Below are positions 60,947-64,000 of a DNA stretch of 64,000 bases, piece after piece. The position numbers were made by a program, and so were the translations under genes. Below the pieces are notes generated by a model that made no database searches, was not told the DNA's origin, and was given only the letters and a program-made list of their open reading frames with translations. The stretch is from NCBI GenBank assembly GCA_963742305.1, contig CAVULN010000047.1, positions 1-64,000 on the forward strand, in the 5' to 3' direction. Source of the DNA: Roseiarcus sp963742305 (GTDB lineage Bacteria > Pseudomonadota > Alphaproteobacteria > Rhizobiales > Beijerinckiaceae). Within the stretch, counting starts at the first letter, position 1. Each line of letters starts with the position of its first letter.

Positions 60947-61501
60947 ATGGACGATCGGCGAAAAAAGCCGGCGGATCTCGAAGCGCCCCCGCCGGCGGCC
61001 CGCGCATTCGCCGACATCCTCGCCGATTTCGTCGATGTGCTGATTCCGGGGGACGACAATTGGCCTTCGGCGTCGAGGGTCGGCGCGCAGGCGGTTCTCA
61101 TGAGCCGGCTCTCCGATCTCGGCCGCGAGGACGATATCGACCGGATCGTCGCCTTCATCGGCGCCGCGGGCGGCTTCGCGGATAAGAGCGACGCGGAGCG
61201 GACAGCGATCGTCGCCGATCTCGAGCGCCGGCATGCCCAGCTGTTCAAGCTCGTCCGCGAAGCGGTCGCTCTCGCCTATTATGAGAGCCCGGCCGCGGCC
61301 CGCCGCATTCGGTCGCTCGGGTTCGCCTATAAGCTTCGGCCTCACATCGGCGGCTACTCCATGCCGCCCGTCGACCCCGATCGCGACCGGCCGCATCACA
61401 AGCGCGGCGGCCATGTCGGGACGGAAGATGTCCGCCGTCTCGACTTGAGCGGGCTCGACTGGCTTGCGAAGGAACAACGGAATCGCGCCCATGGCGAGTG
61501 A
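60947..61501 (+). CDS. Gluconate 2-dehydrogenase subunit 3 family protein
   Basis: 184-residue small subunit of a membrane-bound GMC-type dehydrogenase. AFADILADFVDVLIPGDDNWPSA and the C-terminal GYSMPPVDPDRDRP match the family. No Tat signal is evident, although subunit 3 often carries one. The last 11 bp overlap the start of the large-subunit gene, indicating translational coupling. Confidence 0.82.
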   Translation: MDDRRKKPADLEAPPPAARAFADILADFVDVLIPGDDNWPSASRVGAQAVLMSRLSDLGREDDIDRIVAFIGAAGGFADKSDAERTAIVADLERRHAQLFKLVREAVALAYYESPAAARRIRSLGFAYKLRPHIGGYSMPPVDPDRDRPHHKRGGHVGTEDVRRLDLSGLDWLAKEQRNRAHGE

Positions 61502-63111
61502 CCAGCGCGCCGACGTTCTCGTCATCGGCGCCGGCGCGTCCGGCGCGATCGCCTCGCTGGTCCTTGCCGGCGCCGGGCTGAAGGTCGTCTGCCTCGAGCA
61601 GGGCGGCTGGGTCGAGCCGGAGGATCATCCGCACTATAGCGGCGACTGGCAGTGGCAGCGCCGGACGCGCTGGAGCCCCGACGTCAACGTTCGACGGCAC
61701 CCCGACGATTTCCCTGTCAAGAGCGACTCGTCGCAGGTGCTCATGTGGAACGGCGTCGGCGGCTCGACCAATGTCTATGGCGCGATCTGGCCCCGCCTCC
61801 GGCCGTCAGATTTTCGCAAAGGGGTCGAGCATGGCCTCGCCCCGAACTGGCCGATGACTTATGAGGACCTTGCGCCCTATTACGAGCGGGCCGACCAGCT
61901 GATCGGGGTCAGCGGCCTTGCCGGCGATCCGGCCGTTCCGTCCGAGGGCTACCCCACCCCGCCCCTGCCGATGGGCGCGGCGGCGCGGCGGCTCGCCCAT
62001 GGGTTCGACCGCCTCGGCTGGCACTGGTGGCCGGCGCCGGCGGGCGTGATCTCGGTCGACTATGACGGCCGCCCGGCCTGCAACGGCTGCGGAGTCTGCA
62101 ACGGGTGCCCGCGCGGCTCGATGAGCAAGTTCTCGCTCTCGGTCTGGCCGAAGGCGCTGGCCGCGGGCGCCGAGCTCAGGACCTACGCGCGCGTCGTCCG
62201 GATCGAGAAGGGCCGAAACGGCCGCGCGACTGGCGCCGTCTATCTCGACCGCAACTCCGGGACGCGCTGTTTCCTCAGCGCCGATGTCGTCGTCCTCGCA
62301 GCCAATGGGGTCGGCACGCCCCGCCTTCTTCTCGCCTCCGACAACCTCGCCAATTCATCGGACCAGGTCGGCCGCAACCTTCTCCACCATACGCTTGTCT
62401 CCGCTGATATCTGGGTGGACGAGCCGGTCGCTTCTCACATGGGTTATGTCGCCTCGGTGATCTCGCGTGAGTTCGCCGAGAGCGACCCCTCGCGCGGCTT
62501 CGTCAACGGCTTCAACTTCAACTGCCTGACCAGCGGAGCCGCCGGCGAGCAGGCGATCGGCTATCTCTCCGACGCCCATGCGCCCTGGGGACGCGACCAC
62601 CATCGCTGGTTCGAGCGGCATTTCGGGCACGGGATCGGTATCCATGTCATCGGCGACGATCTCCCGAATCCCGACAATCGCGTCAGTCTCGATCCGGCGG
62701 CCCTCGACGCCGACGGCGCGCCGGTCGCCCGGCTCCACTATGCGCCCGGCGAGAACGACCGCCGGATGATGAAGTTCATGCTCGACCGGCTTGTCGACCT
62801 CGCCTCCGCCGCGGGCGCGTTCGAATACCGGCTGCAGGACTATATCGGCGCCGATGGCGTCTATCGCACGCCGGCGTGGCATCTCCTCGGGACCTGCCGC
62901 ATGGGCGCTTCGCCCGAACTCCTCGGTCGTCAACCGCTGGCACCAGGCCTGGGATGTTCCGAACCTGTTCATTCTCGACGGCAGCACGTTTGCGACCGGC
63001 GGCGTGGTCAATCCCACGCCCACGCTTTCGGCGCTTGCGCTCCGCGCCGCGGAACATCTGCGCGACAATTTCCGCGAGCTGAGGTCCGCGACGAGACCTC
63101 TCGCCGCCTGA
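61491..63111 (+). CDS. GMC family oxidoreductase, large subunit (one frameshift)
   Basis: FAD enzyme of about 540 residues starting MASDQRADVLVIGAGASGAI at 61491. Motifs are VVCLEQGGWVEPEDHP, MWNGVGGSTNVYGAIWPRL, the Cys-rich CNGCGVCNGCPRGSMSKFS and, at the end, HLLGTCRMGASPE. One extra base near 62922 shifts the frame; removing it gives VVNRWHQAWDVPNLFILDGS and TGGVVNPTPTLSALALRAAEHL, the C-terminal GMC signature. Gluconate/sorbitol-dehydrogenase-like; a cytochrome subunit is not seen in the window. Confidence 0.85.
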
Positions 63112-64000
63112 GTGACGAACGAGCCCGCCTTGACGCAAAGCCCACCGACGGATCGCCGCGCTCCGCCGAAAGACGAGCGCTTCATCTGCACCGCCTGCGG
63201 CCATGGCGTCTCCATCCGCGAGATGCCGTCGACCTGTCCGGCGTGCGACGGCATCCTCGACCTCGTGTTCGAGGGCAGGGCCGAGGATCGGGAGCCGGAC
63301 CGCGACGTTGAATCGTCCGGCGTGTGGGTCTGGCGGAACTGGTTGCCGTCCTGCGCGCCGGAGAACCGGGTGACGCTCGGCGAAGGCCAATCGCCCCTCC
63401 TCCGCTGCCAGCGCCTCGGCGAGGAGCTCGGCCTCTCGTCGCTATGGGTCAAGTACGACGCGATCATGCCGAGCGGCTCGTTCAAGGATCGCGCGCTCGC
63501 GCTCACCGCCTCGCTCGCCAAGAATTACGGCAAGACGGGCCTCGTCCTCTCCTCGAGCGGCAATGCCGGCGCTTCGGCCGCGGCTTATGCCGCGCGAGCC
63601 GGCCTCGCCGCGGTGGTGCTCGCCCCGGCAAGCGCACCGCGGAGCAAGCTCGCGCAAATCAGGGCGGCCGGAGCACGGCTCGTCCTCGTCAATGGAGACA
63701 CCAGCGACTGCTGCCGGCTCGCCAGGACCGCCGCCGCCCGCATCGGCTGGGTGAACGTGACCACCACATACTACAATCCCGTCGGCGTCGACGGCTACGC
63801 CACCATCGCCTATGAAATTGCCGGCGTGCGCCCGGACGTGCTGCTCCTGCCGATATCGAGCGGACCGCTGCTTGCAGGCGTGATGAAAGGCTTCGAGCGG
63901 CTGAAGCGCCTCGGCCTCGCTGACAAGCTGCCGCGCCCGGTCGCCGTTCAGCCAAGCGCCTGCGCGCCGACGGTCCGCGCCTTCGAGACCGGGAAGCCGG
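63112..64000 (+). CDS. Threonine-synthase-like PLP enzyme with N-terminal zinc ribbon (cut by window end)
   Basis: Open reading frame from a GTG at 63112 (or TTG 63130) to the window end, at least 296 residues. A zinc ribbon CTACGHG-N10-CPACDG is followed by the fold-type II PLP domain: TLGEGQSPLLRCQRLGEELG, the PLP Lys in PSGSFKDRALALTASLAK, LSSSGNAGASAAAYAARAG (phosphate loop) and LLLPISSGPLLAGVMKGFE. It starts at the GMC stop codon. Threonine synthase or a related ammonia-lyase is possible; its presence after a sugar oxidase suggests a catabolic role. Confidence 0.8.
   Translation, partial: MTNEPALTQSPPTDRRAPPKDERFICTACGHGVSIREMPSTCPACDGILDLVFEGRAEDREPDRDVESSGVWVWRNWLPSCAPENRVTLGEGQSPLLRCQRLGEELGLSSLWVKYDAIMPSGSFKDRALALTASLAKNYGKTGLVLSSSGNAGASAAAYAARAGLAAVVLAPASAPRSKLAQIRAAGARLVLVNGDTSDCCRLARTAAARIGWVNVTTTYYNPVGVDGYATIAYEIAGVRPDVLLLPISSGPLLAGVMKGFERLKRLGLADKLPRPVAVQPSACAPTVRAFETGKP

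Noticed and set aside
1..64000. CRISPR array or prophage
   Set aside because: No regularly spaced direct repeats were noticed, and no capsid, terminase or integrase genes other than IS transposases.

Overview
The window is high-GC DNA (about two thirds G+C by eye), densely coding on both strands. It most likely comes from an alphaproteobacterium of the order Hyphomicrobiales (Rhizobiales). The support is a SAM-II riboswitch in front of metZ, an alphaproteobacterial LexA box (GAAC-N7-GAAC), a FrcABC/FrcR fructose locus, a two-domain dCTP deaminase and the acpP-fabF-mltG order. The genus is not determinable from what I see. I found no rRNA, tRNA or CRISPR array.

Layout. 0-7.6 kb: housekeeping genes on the minus strand (ClpP-like exported protein, EcsC, uppP, DsbA-like thioredoxin, dnaB, nitronate monooxygenase-like, rlmJ). 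7.6-9.8 kb: an IS5-family remnant interrupted by a 1222-bp IS481-like element with clear terminal inverted repeats and a 7-bp target duplication. 9.9-13.4 kb: luciferase-like monooxygenase, Gfo/Idh and aldo/keto reductases. 13.5-20.4 kb: a sugar block in which FrcBCA imports fructose, FrcR (ROK family) is divergent, and zwf-pgl feed hexose phosphate into the oxidative/Entner-Doudoroff route. 20.4-23.8 kb: pyrD, a DUF952 gene, dnaA and a rhodanese. 24.4-31.5 kb: a membrane spermidine-synthase-like protein, a Tat-exported isoaspartyl-methyltransferase-like protein, an NTP/NDP-exchanger-like permease and two more Tat-type oxidoreductases. 31.6-36.7 kb: glycosyltransferase, unusual ACP, nusG-secE, dcd and metZ.

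36.7-37.1 kb is a gene-free AT-rich island. It holds a consensus promoter overlapped by a LexA box and large inverted repeats, which makes it a candidate SOS-induced small RNA locus and the most interesting point of the window. 37.1-41.7 kb: an AraC regulator divergent from a FAD oxidoreductase, then a 4-hydroxyproline-type deaminase/epimerase pair. 41.8-48.2 kb: the fatty-acid cluster fabD-fabG-acpP-fabF-mltG, then rlmB. 48.3-48.9 kb: a graveyard of gene fragments (IS6 transposase, SDR, enolase superfamily). 48.9-55.9 kb: an oligopeptide-type ABC importer with an amidase. 56.1-64 kb: a CUT1 sugar ABC importer divergent from a two-subunit GMC oxidoreductase and a threonine-synthase-like PLP enzyme cut by the window end.

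Many conserved genes (fabD, fabG, fabF, mltG, the dapA-like gene, several transporter and oxidoreductase genes) carry apparent frameshifts. Almost all are +1 (net one extra base), and thirteen lie within 39.9-46.4 kb. Because essential genes are hit and the downstream frame is always perfectly conserved, I treat them as probable sequence errors and annotate the genes as single CDSs spanning the shifts. All assignments are by eye from protein motifs; no database search was run.
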